Shown piece by piece: positions 33,176 to 42,297 of a DNA stretch of 64,000 bases. The notes beneath the pieces are model-generated. The model saw only the letters and a list, made by a program, of their open reading frames with translations. It did not search any database and had not been told where the DNA came from. This DNA comes from Pararhizobium sp. (lineage in GTDB: Bacteria > Pseudomonadota > Alphaproteobacteria > Rhizobiales > Rhizobiaceae): NCBI GenBank assembly GCA_017794825.1, contig CP051237.1, positions 5,164,501 to 5,228,500 of the forward strand. Reading direction: 5' to 3'. The stretch's first letter is position 1, and every line of letters begins with the position of its first letter. The position numbers and the translations under genes are program-made.

Positions 33176-34213
33176 TTAAACCTCTACGAAGGGTATGTCG
33201 AGCGCCGATTCCTTTTCCATCCAGTCTGGATAGGGAAGGTCCTTTGATTTCAGGAATTCGGGGTTGAACAATTTAGACATGTAACGGTTTCCGTAGTCGC
33301 ACAGCACCGTCACGATCGTGTGCCCTGGACCCATCTCCTGCGCCATGCGGATTGCGCCCGCTATATTGATGCCCGATGAGCCGCCCAGGCACATTCCCTC
33401 TTCCTGAATGAGATCGAATATGATCGGCAGCGCCTCCGAATCCGGAATAGAATAGGCGAAATCCGGAGTGAAGCCTTCCAGGTTGGCCGTGATGCGTCCC
33501 TGACCGATGCCTTCGGTGATGGAATTGCCTTCGGCCTTGAACTCGCCATTGACATAGTATTCGTAAAGAGCCGCGCCCTTGGGATCGGCAAGACCAATCT
33601 TCACGTCCGGATTGCGGTCCTTGAGGCCAAGGCTGACCCCGGCGAGGGTGCCGCCCGAGCCGACGGCGCAGATGAAGCCGTCTACCTTGCCATCCGTATC
33701 CCGCCAGATTTCCGGCGCCGTGGTTTCGACATGGGCCTGCCTGTTGATGGCGTTGTCGAACTGATTTGCCCAGATGGCGCCATTTTCTTCTTCGGCCGCG
33801 ATCTGATCGGCCAGACGACTCGACAAGCGAACATAATTGTTGGGATTGCGGTACGGCGCCGCCGGCACCTGCACAAGCTCCGCGCCCAGAAGGCGAAGCG
33901 CATCCTTCTTTTCCTGACTTTGGGTTTCAGGAATAACGATGACAGTCCGGTATCCGAGCGTCTTGGCGACCATGGCGAGCCCAATGCCGGTGTTTCCCGC
34001 CGTGCCCTCAACGATGACGCCGCCTGGGCGCAGCAAGCCCTTCTTTTCAGCGTCGCGAACAATATACAGGGCTGCGCGATCCTTCACCGATTGTCCGGGA
34101 TTCAGGAATTCCGCTTTTCCGAGAATAGTGCAACCGGTCAGTTCGGAGGCCTTCTTCAGCTTGATCAGCGGCGTATCGCCAATGCTGCCCAGCACCGATT
34201 CTTCAAATTTCAT
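33176..34213 (-). CDS. cysK: Cysteine synthase A
   Basis: 345 residues. PLP lysine in PGQSVKDRAALYIV, phosphate loop VEGTAGNTGIGLA, IPETQSQEKKDAL, and C-terminal CLGGSSGINIAGA. It forms cysteine from O-acetylserine and sulfide. The length and C-terminal extension match the longer CysK subgroup of Rhizobiales. It heads the operon with alaX, sseA and the acetyltransferase. Confidence 0.94.
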   Translation of the reverse strand: MKFEESVLGSIGDTPLIKLKKASELTGCTILGKAEFLNPGQSVKDRAALYIVRDAEKKGLLRPGGVIVEGTAGNTGIGLAMVAKTLGYRTVIVIPETQSQEKKDALRLLGAELVQVPAAPYRNPNNYVRLSSRLADQIAAEEENGAIWANQFDNAINRQAHVETTAPEIWRDTDGKVDGFICAVGSGGTLAGVSLGLKDRNPDVKIGLADPKGAALYEYYVNGEFKAEGNSITEGIGQGRITANLEGFTPDFAYSIPDSEALPIIFDLIQEEGMCLGGSSGINIAGAIRMAQEMGPGHTIVTVLCDYGNRYMSKLFNPEFLKSKDLPYPDWMEKESALDIPFVEV

Positions 34214-34416
34214 GGCGTTTCGCCTCCGGTTTTACGCGACAAGGCGCGATCTTCATAACAGTTTGCCGCCTGCTGACAAGGCGCTTGTCGGCCAATGGAT
34301 AATCCCTTGACGGCGCGCAAACAAGGAATGTCGTTCGCCGGTGATGTCGCCCTGCGATACCCATTTTTCTGTCGCAGCAGGGAATTCAAATTATTATTTG
34401 CGTCATTGCGTGATCG

Positions 34417-35670
34417 TCAGGCCTTTTCGTAGACAAGCTGTCGAACATTGATGTTCTCGGCGCGGAATCCGGCCTCGCAATAATTGAGATAGAATTCCCA
34501 AAGTCGTTTGAAACGGCCGTCATAGCCAAGTGGCTGGATGGTTGGCCAAGCATCGGTAAAGCGTCGATACCATTCCGCGAGCGTGCGGGCGTAGTCCTGC
34601 GCGAAGGCGCGCTCCGAAGTGAGCGACAGACCTGCTTCCTCGCCGAGATTTCCGAGGATTTCCCGCGTCGGCAACATGCCGCCCGGAAACACGTACTTCT
34701 GGATGAAGTCGGGACTTCGCCGGTATTGCGCATATTCCTTTTCGTGAATGGTAATGACCTGAATCCCCGCGGAACCGCCGGGTTTGAGGCATTCCCGCAG
34801 CTTCTCGAAATAGACGTTCCAGTATTTCTCGCCGACAGCCTCGAACATCTCCACCGAGACGATGTGGTCATACTGTCCTTTTTCCTCCCGATAGTCCTGA
34901 AAACGCAGATCCACGAGATCGCTCAGTCCAGCCTTTTCTATTCTTTCTCTGGCGTAGTCCAGCTGGCTCTGGCTTATCGTCAAACCCGTGACCTTGACGC
35001 CTCTGTCTTTCGCCAGGAACTCGGCGAATGCGCCCCAGCCGCAACCGATTTCCAGAACATGGTCTCCGGGCTTTGCTCCTATTGCGTCCGCGAGTGCGGC
35101 GTATTTGGCCTTTTGGGCGCTTTCCAGATCGTTTGCGCCGGTCTGATACAATGCTGATGAATAAGTCATTCCGGGATCGAGCCATTGCTCGTAGAAAGAA
35201 TTGCCGAGATCGTAGTGCGAGGCGATATTCTTCTTGGCCTGACTCTTGGTGTTGCTTCGAAGAAAGTGACGCAAATTCTCGACGACCAGAGAAAGCAGTC
35301 GCGCGATTCCCGCCATGTGGCTGCGCATATCCGAATTGACGACAAAGAGTTCCAGAAATGTCGGCACATCCGGACTGTCCCAATCTCCGTCGACATAGGT
35401 TTCGGCTACTCCGATCGTGCCGCGGCGGATGGCGGCGGGAATGAGCTTCCAGTTGTGCAGAACAAGCGTCGCGTCCGGACCCGGTTCGTCACCGTTGATC
35501 GAATGTTGCTTACCGTCTGGAAACTGGATGGAAAGCGAGCCGTGTTTGAGATCCGCGAGCATGCGCAACATGGCTCGCGCTCCGAACGGTATGTTGTGTT
35601 TCGAGATATGTCTTTGAGGGCGGCCAGCGTTTGACATGGGGCCGGATTCGTCAATTCTGTTTTCCGACAA
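34417..35670 (-). CDS. cfa: Cyclopropane-fatty-acyl-phospholipid synthase
   Basis: 417 residues. N-terminal lipid-binding domain with ETYVDGDWDSPDVPTF, then HYDLGNSFYEQWLDPGMTYS, the SAM motif VLEIGCGWGAFAEFLA, YDHIVSVEMFEAVGEKYW and the C-terminal GFRAENINVRQ. It methylenates cis double bonds of membrane lipids, often in stationary phase or acid stress. TTG start at 35670 with GGAG 6 nt upstream; the in-frame ATG at 35637 is an alternative. No EcfG motif was seen. Confidence 0.93.
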   Translation of the reverse strand: MSENRIDESGPMSNAGRPQRHISKHNIPFGARAMLRMLADLKHGSLSIQFPDGKQHSINGDEPGPDATLVLHNWKLIPAAIRRGTIGVAETYVDGDWDSPDVPTFLELFVVNSDMRSHMAGIARLLSLVVENLRHFLRSNTKSQAKKNIASHYDLGNSFYEQWLDPGMTYSSALYQTGANDLESAQKAKYAALADAIGAKPGDHVLEIGCGWGAFAEFLAKDRGVKVTGLTISQSQLDYARERIEKAGLSDLVDLRFQDYREEKGQYDHIVSVEMFEAVGEKYWNVYFEKLRECLKPGGSAGIQVITIHEKEYAQYRRSPDFIQKYVFPGGMLPTREILGNLGEEAGLSLTSERAFAQDYARTLAEWYRRFTDAWPTIQPLGYDGRFKRLWEFYLNYCEAGFRAENINVRQLVYEKA

Positions 35671-35834
35671 AGACTTCTCCCTGATTGTTCCAAAGTCGAA
35701 ATAACTTTTGTGCTGGTCGTTATTATCTCCGGACCGGCGGATTTATCCATAGTTCCGGCGACGCCAGCATATTTTTTTATATCTTTAACCTGCTGCTCTT
35801 GTCTCCCCGGGGCTTGATTTTTTTGAGGGTCATC

Positions 35835-35860
35835 TGATCCGGAAGTCTGTCGTGACCGTA
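35835..35860 (+). promoter_or_regulatory. Possible ECF autoregulatory promoter
   Basis: TGATCC at 35835-35840, 16-nt spacer, CGTA at 35857-35860, 77 bp before the sigma start. The form resembles ECF promoters (TGATCC -35), but it is a single unsupported match. The rest of the 266-bp gap to cfa shows nothing. Confidence 0.3.
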
Positions 35861-35936
35861 CTGGTTGTATCGGCTTCAATTTGACCTGCGGGTCTGTTCA
35901 CATTGTGGGCGTCGGCCGAAAACGGGGAGAGGAACG

Positions 35937-36482
35937 GTGAACACCACGCTGAAAAATATCGAGCAGATGATCCTCCAGGTCGGGCTGGGCGACAGGGTCG
36001 CCTTCCGATCGCTATATCAGGCGACCTCACCGAAACTTTTCGGCATTTGTATCCGTATATTGAAGGACAGGTCCGAAGCTGAGGATGCGCTGCAGGAAGT
36101 CTACATCAAGGTTTGGCGTGCAGCCTCCAAATTTGCGTCGCTCGACAGCAGCCCGATTTCCTGGCTCGCCGCGATTGCGCGCAATCATGCAATCGACATC
36201 GTAAGAGCGAGGAGACCGGACGTCGTAGATATCGATGCAACGGAGGAATTGACCGACGATGACCTCGATCCGGAGCAGCGGGCGATTGGCATGTCCGAGG
36301 GCCGCCGCATTGAGCGATGTCTTGACGAACTGGAAGCTGCGCGCGCAGACGCCATACGTGGTGCATATATCGAAGGTTTCAGCTATCAGGAACTTTCAGA
36401 TCGATACGATGTGCCGATCAATACGATGCGTACATGGTTGCGGCGCGGTCTGGCGAAACTGAGGGAGTGCCTTGAACGATGA
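35937..36482 (+). CDS. ECF sigma factor (first pair)
   Basis: 181 residues. Region 2: DRSEAEDALQEVYIKVWRAA, then WLAAIARNHAIDIVRARR. Region 4: ADAIRGAYIEGFSYQELSDR, VPINTMRTWLRRGLAKLREC. GTG start at 35937 with AGAGGA upstream; the upstream in-frame ATG at 35865 lacks support. Coupled to the anti-sigma gene by ATGA. The group resembles SigK-like ECFs paired with RskA-type membrane anti-sigmas. Confidence 0.92.
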   Translation: MNTTLKNIEQMILQVGLGDRVAFRSLYQATSPKLFGICIRILKDRSEAEDALQEVYIKVWRAASKFASLDSSPISWLAAIARNHAIDIVRARRPDVVDIDATEELTDDDLDPEQRAIGMSEGRRIERCLDELEAARADAIRGAYIEGFSYQELSDRYDVPINTMRTWLRRGLAKLRECLER

Positions 36483-37177
36483 TTGGCGAGGGCCGATACT
36501 GGGAAATCGACGACAATCTGGTCGCCGAATATGTGCTGGGAACGTTGCCGCATAATGAACGCGTTGCATTTGCCGATCGCCTGCGCGGCGATCCGTCTCT
36601 GGCGATGGCCGTTCGACGCTGGGAAGTCCGGCTGCTGCCTCTAGCCGATGAGATCACCCCGATCGAACCACCAGAAACGGTCTATGAAAATATCGAGAAA
36701 GCGCTGTTTACGGAGTCAGCAAAACCGGCGTCTTGGTGGTCCAGCCTCGCTGTGTGGCAGTGCGTGAGCGCCGTGTCCCTGGCTGTCGTGTTGTTGCTTG
36801 GCGCGTCGCTTTTTGCATTGCAGCGGGCGCCGGGCGGATTTTCGCCGACCTATGTTGGACGCGTCGCCGGAAATCCGGATATCGTCCAGCTTCTCGCCGC
36901 CTATGATCCGGGGCGGTCCGTGCTGAAACTCAACCGGACGCTGGGAGCGCCTGGACAGGGGCGTGATTTCGAACTCTGGCTGATCGAAGGCGGGAATTCG
37001 CCGGTCTCCCTGGGTGTGCTCGCCGAAGACCGTATTTCTCAAATTTCCGTTCCGGCTGACCTTGCCGCGCGTATGGGCGACGCGGTTCTCGCGATCAGCG
37101 ATGAACCGGCTGGCGGTTCGCCCACGGGGCAGGTGACCGGCGCTGTTCTGGCCACGGGCAATCTGGTGCGTCTGTAG
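36479..37177 (+). CDS. RskA-type membrane anti-sigma factor (first pair)
   Basis: 232 residues. The cytoplasmic N-terminus (LVAEYVLGTLPHNERVAFAD) is the anti-sigma/zinc-finger-like fold, without an obvious H-x-x-x-C-x-x-C. One transmembrane helix (about 93-113, VSLAVVLLLGASLFALQ) leads to a periplasmic RskA C-terminal domain with GRDFELWLIEGGNSPVSLGV. It should sequester the cognate sigma at the membrane until proteolysis. Confidence 0.9.
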   Translation: MIGEGRYWEIDDNLVAEYVLGTLPHNERVAFADRLRGDPSLAMAVRRWEVRLLPLADEITPIEPPETVYENIEKALFTESAKPASWWSSLAVWQCVSAVSLAVVLLLGASLFALQRAPGGFSPTYVGRVAGNPDIVQLLAAYDPGRSVLKLNRTLGAPGQGRDFELWLIEGGNSPVSLGVLAEDRISQISVPADLAARMGDAVLAISDEPAGGSPTGQVTGAVLATGNLVRL

Positions 37178-37280
37178 CTGATCCAGCAGAAAAAAAACGC
37201 GCGCGCTGAAACTTTGAAGCCGGATGGATCGTGTCTTCGATATCCATGCACTGATGCATGGCAAAGAGGAGACATCAACA

Positions 37281-37832
37281 ATGAGAAATTCCCTTATTCT
37301 TGCCTCGGCGGCAGCAATTGCAGTCACTTGCGGCGCTGCTCTCGCAAAGAACCCAATGGTCGGCGGAGCTGCGATGTATGAAGACAAGAACATCGTCGAG
37401 AACGCCGTGAACTCCAAGGATCATGAGACTCTCGTGGCGGCCGTAAAAGCCGCTGGCCTCGTTGAGACGTTGCAGGGTGAAGGGCCTTTCACCGTTTTTG
37501 CTCCGACAGACGACGCGTTTGCGGATTTGCCGGAAGGCACGGTCGAAACGCTGTTGAAACCGGAAAACAAGGATCAGCTCACCAAGATTCTCACCTGTCA
37601 TGTCGTCGGCGCGAAGGCCATGTCCGATGCGATCATGAAAATGGTTGACGACGACAACGGCGAGCACCCGGTGAAGACGGTCGGCGGTTGCGAATTCACC
37701 GCCATGTATGACGGCGACACGATCATGATAAAGGACGGCAAGGGGCAGGTCGCCAATGTGACCATTGCCAACGTGGAGCAGTCGAACGGCGTGATCCACG
37801 TTATCGACAAGGTTCTTCTTCCGACGTCCTGA
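37281..37832 (+). CDS. Secreted fasciclin-domain protein
   Basis: 183 residues. Signal peptide (RNSLILASAAAIAVTCGAAL). One FAS1 domain with TVFAPTDDAFADLP (H1) and GVIHVIDKVLLPTS (H2). ATG 37281 has GAGGAG 9 nt upstream. It lies 103 bp below the sigma/anti-sigma pair and is probably their target or output. FAS1 proteins act in adhesion or surface contact. Confidence 0.9.
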   Translation: MRNSLILASAAAIAVTCGAALAKNPMVGGAAMYEDKNIVENAVNSKDHETLVAAVKAAGLVETLQGEGPFTVFAPTDDAFADLPEGTVETLLKPENKDQLTKILTCHVVGAKAMSDAIMKMVDDDNGEHPVKTVGGCEFTAMYDGDTIMIKDGKGQVANVTIANVEQSNGVIHVIDKVLLPTS

Positions 37833-37878
37833 GGCCCCGCCTTCCGGTCAGAATCTATACAGGATGTCCGGAAGGTCG

Positions 37879-37914
37879 TGCGGAGGATGCGCATGTCGCG
37901 TCCTCCGCATTTTT
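37879..37914 (+). terminator. Rho-independent terminator after the fasciclin gene
   Basis: Stem TGCGGAGGA/TCCTCCGCA with a 13-nt loop, then TTTTT. Confidence 0.85.
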
Positions 37915-37959
37915 CTGCGGACAGGTAAGCTCATCGCGTAATTTGGGTGTGTTGGTAAA

Positions 37960-38033
37960 TGGAGGCCTCGCCCGGAATCGAACCGGGATAGAAGGATTTG
38001 CAGTCCTCTGCGTAACCATTCCGCCACGAGGCC
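37960..38033 (-). tRNA. tRNA-Cys (anticodon GCA)
   Basis: Minus strand: acceptor GGCCTCG/CGAGGCC, anticodon loop ACTGCAAAT (GCA), T loop GGTTCGATTCC, encoded CCA at 37962-37960. Confidence 0.95.
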
Positions 38034-38159
38034 TCGGTATGCCGATCGGCCGAACGCACTTAGAATGAAATCAGGACCAGTGCAAGGTCAATCCTTCAAA
38101 AATCATGTGCGCTCCAGCCGGGATATTGATTCGAACGTTCATGAATTTTCGACAATCGC

Positions 38160-38447
38160 CTACGATCCTGAATTATCGCCGTTTTTGAGCTTGCGCCCGA
38201 ACCTGACGGCCAGCCGACGACGCCAGCGGCGAACCATTGGCAAATCGTGCGAAAGCACGAGCAGACCGAGAGGAATCATCCAGAAACCGAGTATTGGAAG
38301 AAAGCCGAGAATTCCGCCGACCACGAGCAAGGATCCGAGTCCGATTCGGAACAGGCGCGACCTTGGAAGACCGAGCTTCCTTTTGCCGAGCTTGACATGA
38401 GGACGCGAACGCTTGTCTGGGTGGGCGGAAGCAGCCTGATCCCTCAT
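38160..38447 (-). CDS. PGPGW-type small membrane protein
   Basis: 95 residues. A basic N-terminus, then hydrophobic LFRIGLGSLLVVGGILGFLP and ILGFWMIPLGLLVLSHDLP, and a very basic tail (VRRWRRRLAVRFGRKLKNG). This matches the short two-helix PGPGW family. ATG 38447 has GGAAGAAG just upstream; in-frame starts at 38516 and 38588 are possible. Function unknown. Confidence 0.7.
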   Translation of the reverse strand: MRDQAASAHPDKRSRPHVKLGKRKLGLPRSRLFRIGLGSLLVVGGILGFLPILGFWMIPLGLLVLSHDLPMVRRWRRRLAVRFGRKLKNGDNSGS

Positions 38448-38605
38448 CTTCTTCCATTCCGCATTGTCATTTCCAATTCCAGTGTCCGCGACGCTTGTGT
38501 GGTTTGCCAAAACCATCGGGCAAACATGGGGCATTTTTTGGAAAAAAGGCTTGGCAACCCTACAATTCTTTTCTATACGCGTCGGCACCGTCCAAGACGA
38601 GATGT

Positions 38606-38680
38606 TCCCCGGTAGCTCAGTGGTAGAGCAGTTGACTGTTAATCAATTGGTCGCTGGTTCGAATCCGGCCCGGGGAGCCA
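38606..38680 (+). tRNA. tRNA-Asn (anticodon GTT)
   Basis: Acceptor TCCCCGG/CCGGGGA, anticodon loop ACTGTTAAT (GTT), T loop GGTTCGAATCC, encoded CCA at 38678-38680, followed by CTTTTTC. Confidence 0.95.
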
Positions 38681-38705
38681 CTTTTTCAAGAATCGATTTT
38701 GGTTT

Positions 38706-39512
38706 CTAGTCCTTGTAGTCAATGACCTTGGCTGCAACACGGGGGTTTAGCATCCCGGATATCGAGCTTTTCCATCGTTTGCGGAAAGAAGTCCTCGAAT
38801 TTTTCCCCTTTTCGCGGGTCGCGGGCCGCTTTGCCTGATCGGCGCCAAAAGCGAGTCGTTCGTGACCAATAGTGCTGGCGAGCTTTTCATTCTTCGACCC
38901 GCGTCGTCGCATGTCCTGAATGCACAAAGCCGGCATCAACTGATACGTTTTTAGAGATTCCGCCCTGGAAGGCTTGGGTCCGAATATGATGAAACTTATT
39001 TGTGCGTATAGCCTGTCCGACATCCGCAGCAGTCTTCTGGCTCCGTCCCGGGAAATGATGTAACCTGCAGAACCAGGGTGAAAATCCTTGACGACTCCCA
39101 GTTGCCGATCCAGCACGGCTCTGGTTTCATTTCGTAAATACGCAACTTTGGTATTGAACGTTTCGAGTTTGATCAATTCTGCGTCTGCGGGTATCCACTC
39201 TGAAGACGACAGAAATCTGGAAGCATCCTTGCTGAGGTGGATGTCGTCCTCGAAAACGCACACAAAGTCGTCATCGCCATCGGCAATCATCCGCCAGCAT
39301 TTTTTATGACTGAGATTGCAGGCAATTTCTTCAGGCGGCTGCTTGAATCCGCTAGAGCACGTGCGATGAAATTCCTCTATTTCCTGTTCGCTAAACGCTT
39401 TGGCATCGATGGCGCTAACTCTTTCGTACGTCAGGTTTTGATCCCTGAACGCTTTGTCGATCCAGTTAAGTCTGTCTGAGCTCCTGTCGAGGTTGATAAT
39501 CAGAATACGCAT
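38706..39512 (-). CDS. Glycosyltransferase family 25 (LPS biosynthesis)
   Basis: 268 residues. GT25 marks are the N-terminal INLDRSSDRLNWI, GEIGCxLSH-like EEIACNLSHKKCWR, FVCVFEDDIHLSKDA (E-D-D) and GSAGYIISRDGARRLL. It would add a sugar to lipopolysaccharide or a related surface glycan. It lies in AT-richer DNA beside tRNA-Asn, with 294 bp of AT-rich, gene-free sequence upstream (39513-39806), which hints at transfer. Confidence 0.85.
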   Translation of the reverse strand: MRILIINLDRSSDRLNWIDKAFRDQNLTYERVSAIDAKAFSEQEIEEFHRTCSSGFKQPPEEIACNLSHKKCWRMIADGDDDFVCVFEDDIHLSKDASRFLSSSEWIPADAELIKLETFNTKVAYLRNETRAVLDRQLGVVKDFHPGSAGYIISRDGARRLLRMSDRLYAQISFIIFGPKPSRAESLKTYQLMPALCIQDMRRRGSKNEKLASTIGHERLAFGADQAKRPATREKGKNSRTSFRKRWKSSISGMLNPRVAAKVIDYKD

Positions 39513-39806
39513 GAAACGACCTTCGATGGTGGAATTGAATCCGGCGGCATAGTAAATATTGATGGCAAGAAAATGCTGCCTAACAATTTATGGTTGCTAA
39601 AACAACAATATTGAAATTTGTTTGATGTCAACGCGCAGATTCGATCGGGCTGACGCGAATAGGTCATGGGCGGGAAGACTTGGTGCGCCAGGATTTTCTG
39701 GTTATTGTCATATCGAACGAAGTTGATCGCATCACGTATCTGGAATGCGCAAAAAGGCGATCGCAGTCCTCACTTGGGGCGGCTTTGGCACTGAAAGGTA
39801 TTTGAG

Positions 39807-41426
39807 TTGGCCGTGAATGCAAACGCCAATCGAACCGCTGAAGTCCTCGTGGTGGGCGGTCGAACGACTGGACTTATGCTGGCTGCCCGGCTCGCGCGAC
39901 AAGGCGTTGGCGTTCGTATTGTAGACGGATCGCCTGGCATCGATGTCAATTCACGCGCAACGCTCTTGCATTCACGCTCCCTTGAGCTTCTCGACAATCT
40001 CGGAATTGCCGGCGAGGTCAAGGAAAACGGACAACCGTTGCGTGGCATGCGTCTTTTTATGGATGGCAAGCAAGTCAGGCAAACCCGTGATCCGCCGGTT
40101 GATTCCACTTATCCGTATGGTATTTCCTACTCGCAGGCTCAGCTTGAAGGTCTGCTTGAAGCGAAGCTGAATGAACTCGGCGTACTGGTTGAGCGCAATA
40201 CCGAGCTTGTTGGTCTCGAACAGGACGGAGACGGCGTCCGGGCGCGGCTCAAGCTCCCGGATGGAGCCGATGAACATGTCCAGACTGGCTATCTGGTCGG
40301 TTGCGACGGCGCGCACAGTTCAACTCGTCACCTCCTCGGCATCGACTTTCCCGGCGTACAGGGCAAATATCCCTATTTTCTGGCCGACGTCGTCTCCGAA
40401 AACAACGAGCCTTCTGACGCCTGGTTCTATTTTCTCCATCGAGAAGGGTCGGTCATATTCGCCATTCTCAACGGCGGACGCCGTCAGATAATCGGTCCGC
40501 TCGCGGACGATCATTCTGCCGAAGGAAAGCCCAATCTCGCCGAACTGCAGGAACTTGTCGACCGACGCACCGGTGGAGATTACCGCCTGAGCGATCCGCG
40601 ATGGCTGACCTATTTCAGGATCAGCTACAGGGTTGCAGAACGATACCGCGACGGCCGCGTTTTCCTGGCAGGTGATGCTGCGCATGTGCATTCACCTTTC
40701 GCTGGCCACGGCATGAACACCGGAATTCAGGACGCATGCAATCTCGCCTGGAAGTTGACGCTTGCGGTCCGTGGCGTAACCTCTGAAGCGGTTCTTGACA
40801 GCTATGAAACCGAAAGACGTCCCGTTGCACAAAGCGTGGTCGACAATACTCAGATGTTCACGAAGCCGGCCGAGACCTATCCGACCATGACGGATGAGGA
40901 GCGAGCGTCCCTCCTGAAGGGCTTTCACAGGGAAGGCGAGGAATTGATAGCGTTTCGTCGCAATTTCGAGGAACTCGATATCGACTACGGCGCCAGCCGG
41001 CTCTGCATGGACGACGCTGTCGAGTTGCCCGGAGACGTCCGGCCGGGTCTGGAAGCCCGCAACGTATCCGGTCTGCGGCACAACGGCGTAGAATGCGACC
41101 TTTTTCAATTTCTTAGCGGACCGCATCACTGCCTGCTGCTTTTCACGAGCAGCGATAATACCGTTGAAGTCTCCTGCATCGAAGCGCGAGACGCACACGA
41201 CGAATACGGCTCCTGGATGGATGTCCATATCGTCGTTCCGCAGCACGATGGCGGGGCGCCGGACGACGTCTCGGTAATCGTCGACCCGGAAGCAGCGTTA
41301 TCTGGTCTCTACGGCGTGTCCAAAGGTGGACTCTACCTTTTCAGACCGGACGGCTATGTCGCCTATCGTTCGCGTCGGACTGACACCCTTGGAAACTACG
41401 TCAACAACGTATTGTCTCCCGGCTAG
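39807..41426 (+). CDS. FAD-dependent aromatic monooxygenase (PHBH/PheA class) with altered GxGxxG
   Basis: 539 residues. The N-terminal Rossmann motif reads VVGGRTTGLMLAARLA: G-G-R-T-T-G in place of the usual G-A-G-P-T-G, so the second Gly is Arg. Other family motifs are intact: LVGCDGAHSSTR (DG) and VFLAGDAAHVHSPFAGHGMN (GD), with a thioredoxin-like C-terminal domain. TTG start with AAAGG 8 nt upstream. Such enzymes hydroxylate phenolic compounds. The Arg may lower FAD affinity. No pathway neighbours are present. Confidence 0.85.
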   Translation: MAVNANANRTAEVLVVGGRTTGLMLAARLARQGVGVRIVDGSPGIDVNSRATLLHSRSLELLDNLGIAGEVKENGQPLRGMRLFMDGKQVRQTRDPPVDSTYPYGISYSQAQLEGLLEAKLNELGVLVERNTELVGLEQDGDGVRARLKLPDGADEHVQTGYLVGCDGAHSSTRHLLGIDFPGVQGKYPYFLADVVSENNEPSDAWFYFLHREGSVIFAILNGGRRQIIGPLADDHSAEGKPNLAELQELVDRRTGGDYRLSDPRWLTYFRISYRVAERYRDGRVFLAGDAAHVHSPFAGHGMNTGIQDACNLAWKLTLAVRGVTSEAVLDSYETERRPVAQSVVDNTQMFTKPAETYPTMTDEERASLLKGFHREGEELIAFRRNFEELDIDYGASRLCMDDAVELPGDVRPGLEARNVSGLRHNGVECDLFQFLSGPHHCLLLFTSSDNTVEVSCIEARDAHDEYGSWMDVHIVVPQHDGGAPDDVSVIVDPEAALSGLYGVSKGGLYLFRPDGYVAYRSRRTDTLGNYVNNVLSPG

Positions 41427-41448
41427 CACTTTATTCTAAACTGTAGCC

Positions 41449-42297
41449 TCAAGCCTGCTGCCTGATCGCCTGTCTCGACATGCGGCGCGTCACCACCTGG
41501 CGGCGGATGAACGCCGCCACGAACAGCGATGACAGGATCAGGATGATGGTCGGGGCAGGGGCGCTGTCGAGAAAGAAGCTCAGATACACGCCGGTCAGCA
41601 TCGAGCCCATGCAGACGGCGATCGCCACAATGAGCATGGTGCTGAACTTTCGAACGAGCAAGAAAGCGATGGCGCCGGGGGAGATCAACAGGCCTATGGC
41701 AAGAATCAGCCCTGCTGCCGAAAGGGTCGCCACGATTGTCAGTGACAGCGCTGCCAGCAATCCGTAATGCAGCCAGTTTACTCGCAATCCGGAGGTTCTT
41801 GCCTGCACCGGATCGAAGCTGTGTAACAGCAGATCCTTCCATTTCAAGGCAATAGCTCCGGAAACGACAAGCGAGATGACGCCGGCTGTCCAGAGATCCT
41901 TCGGTTCCACCCCCAGAATGTTGCCGAATAGAACATGGTCGAGGTGAACATTGGTGTCGATGGAAACGTAAAGCACTATCCCCACACCGAACATGCCGGA
42001 AAAGACAACGCCCATGACGGTGTCCTGCTTGACCCGGGAATTGTGGGACAGATAGCCGGTCGCGAGCGCGCAGGTCATTCCTGCGGCAAAGGCGCCGATT
42101 ATTAGCGGGATGCCGAAGATGTAGGCAAGGACAATCCCGGGCAGGACGGCGTGGCTGACGGCGTCTCCCATCAGCGCCCAGCCTTTGAGAACCAGATAGC
42201 AGGATAACAGAGCTGTCGGGATTGACACGATCATCGCTATGAAGAACGCCTTCTGCATGAAGGCGAAGCCGAAGGGAAGGAGGAGCGTATCGATCAT
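41449..42297 (-). CDS. sitD: Mn/Fe ABC transporter permease SitD
   Basis: 282 residues, ABC-3 family with about eight transmembrane helices: YLVLKGWALMGDAVSHAVLP, VVFSGMFGVGIVLYVS and SAAGLILAIGLLISPGAIAF. Overlaps sitC by 4 bp. Last gene of sitABCD. Confidence 0.92.
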   Translation of the reverse strand: MIDTLLLPFGFAFMQKAFFIAMIVSIPTALLSCYLVLKGWALMGDAVSHAVLPGIVLAYIFGIPLIIGAFAAGMTCALATGYLSHNSRVKQDTVMGVVFSGMFGVGIVLYVSIDTNVHLDHVLFGNILGVEPKDLWTAGVISLVVSGAIALKWKDLLLHSFDPVQARTSGLRVNWLHYGLLAALSLTIVATLSAAGLILAIGLLISPGAIAFLLVRKFSTMLIVAIAVCMGSMLTGVYLSFFLDSAPAPTIILILSSLFVAAFIRRQVVTRRMSRQAIRQQA

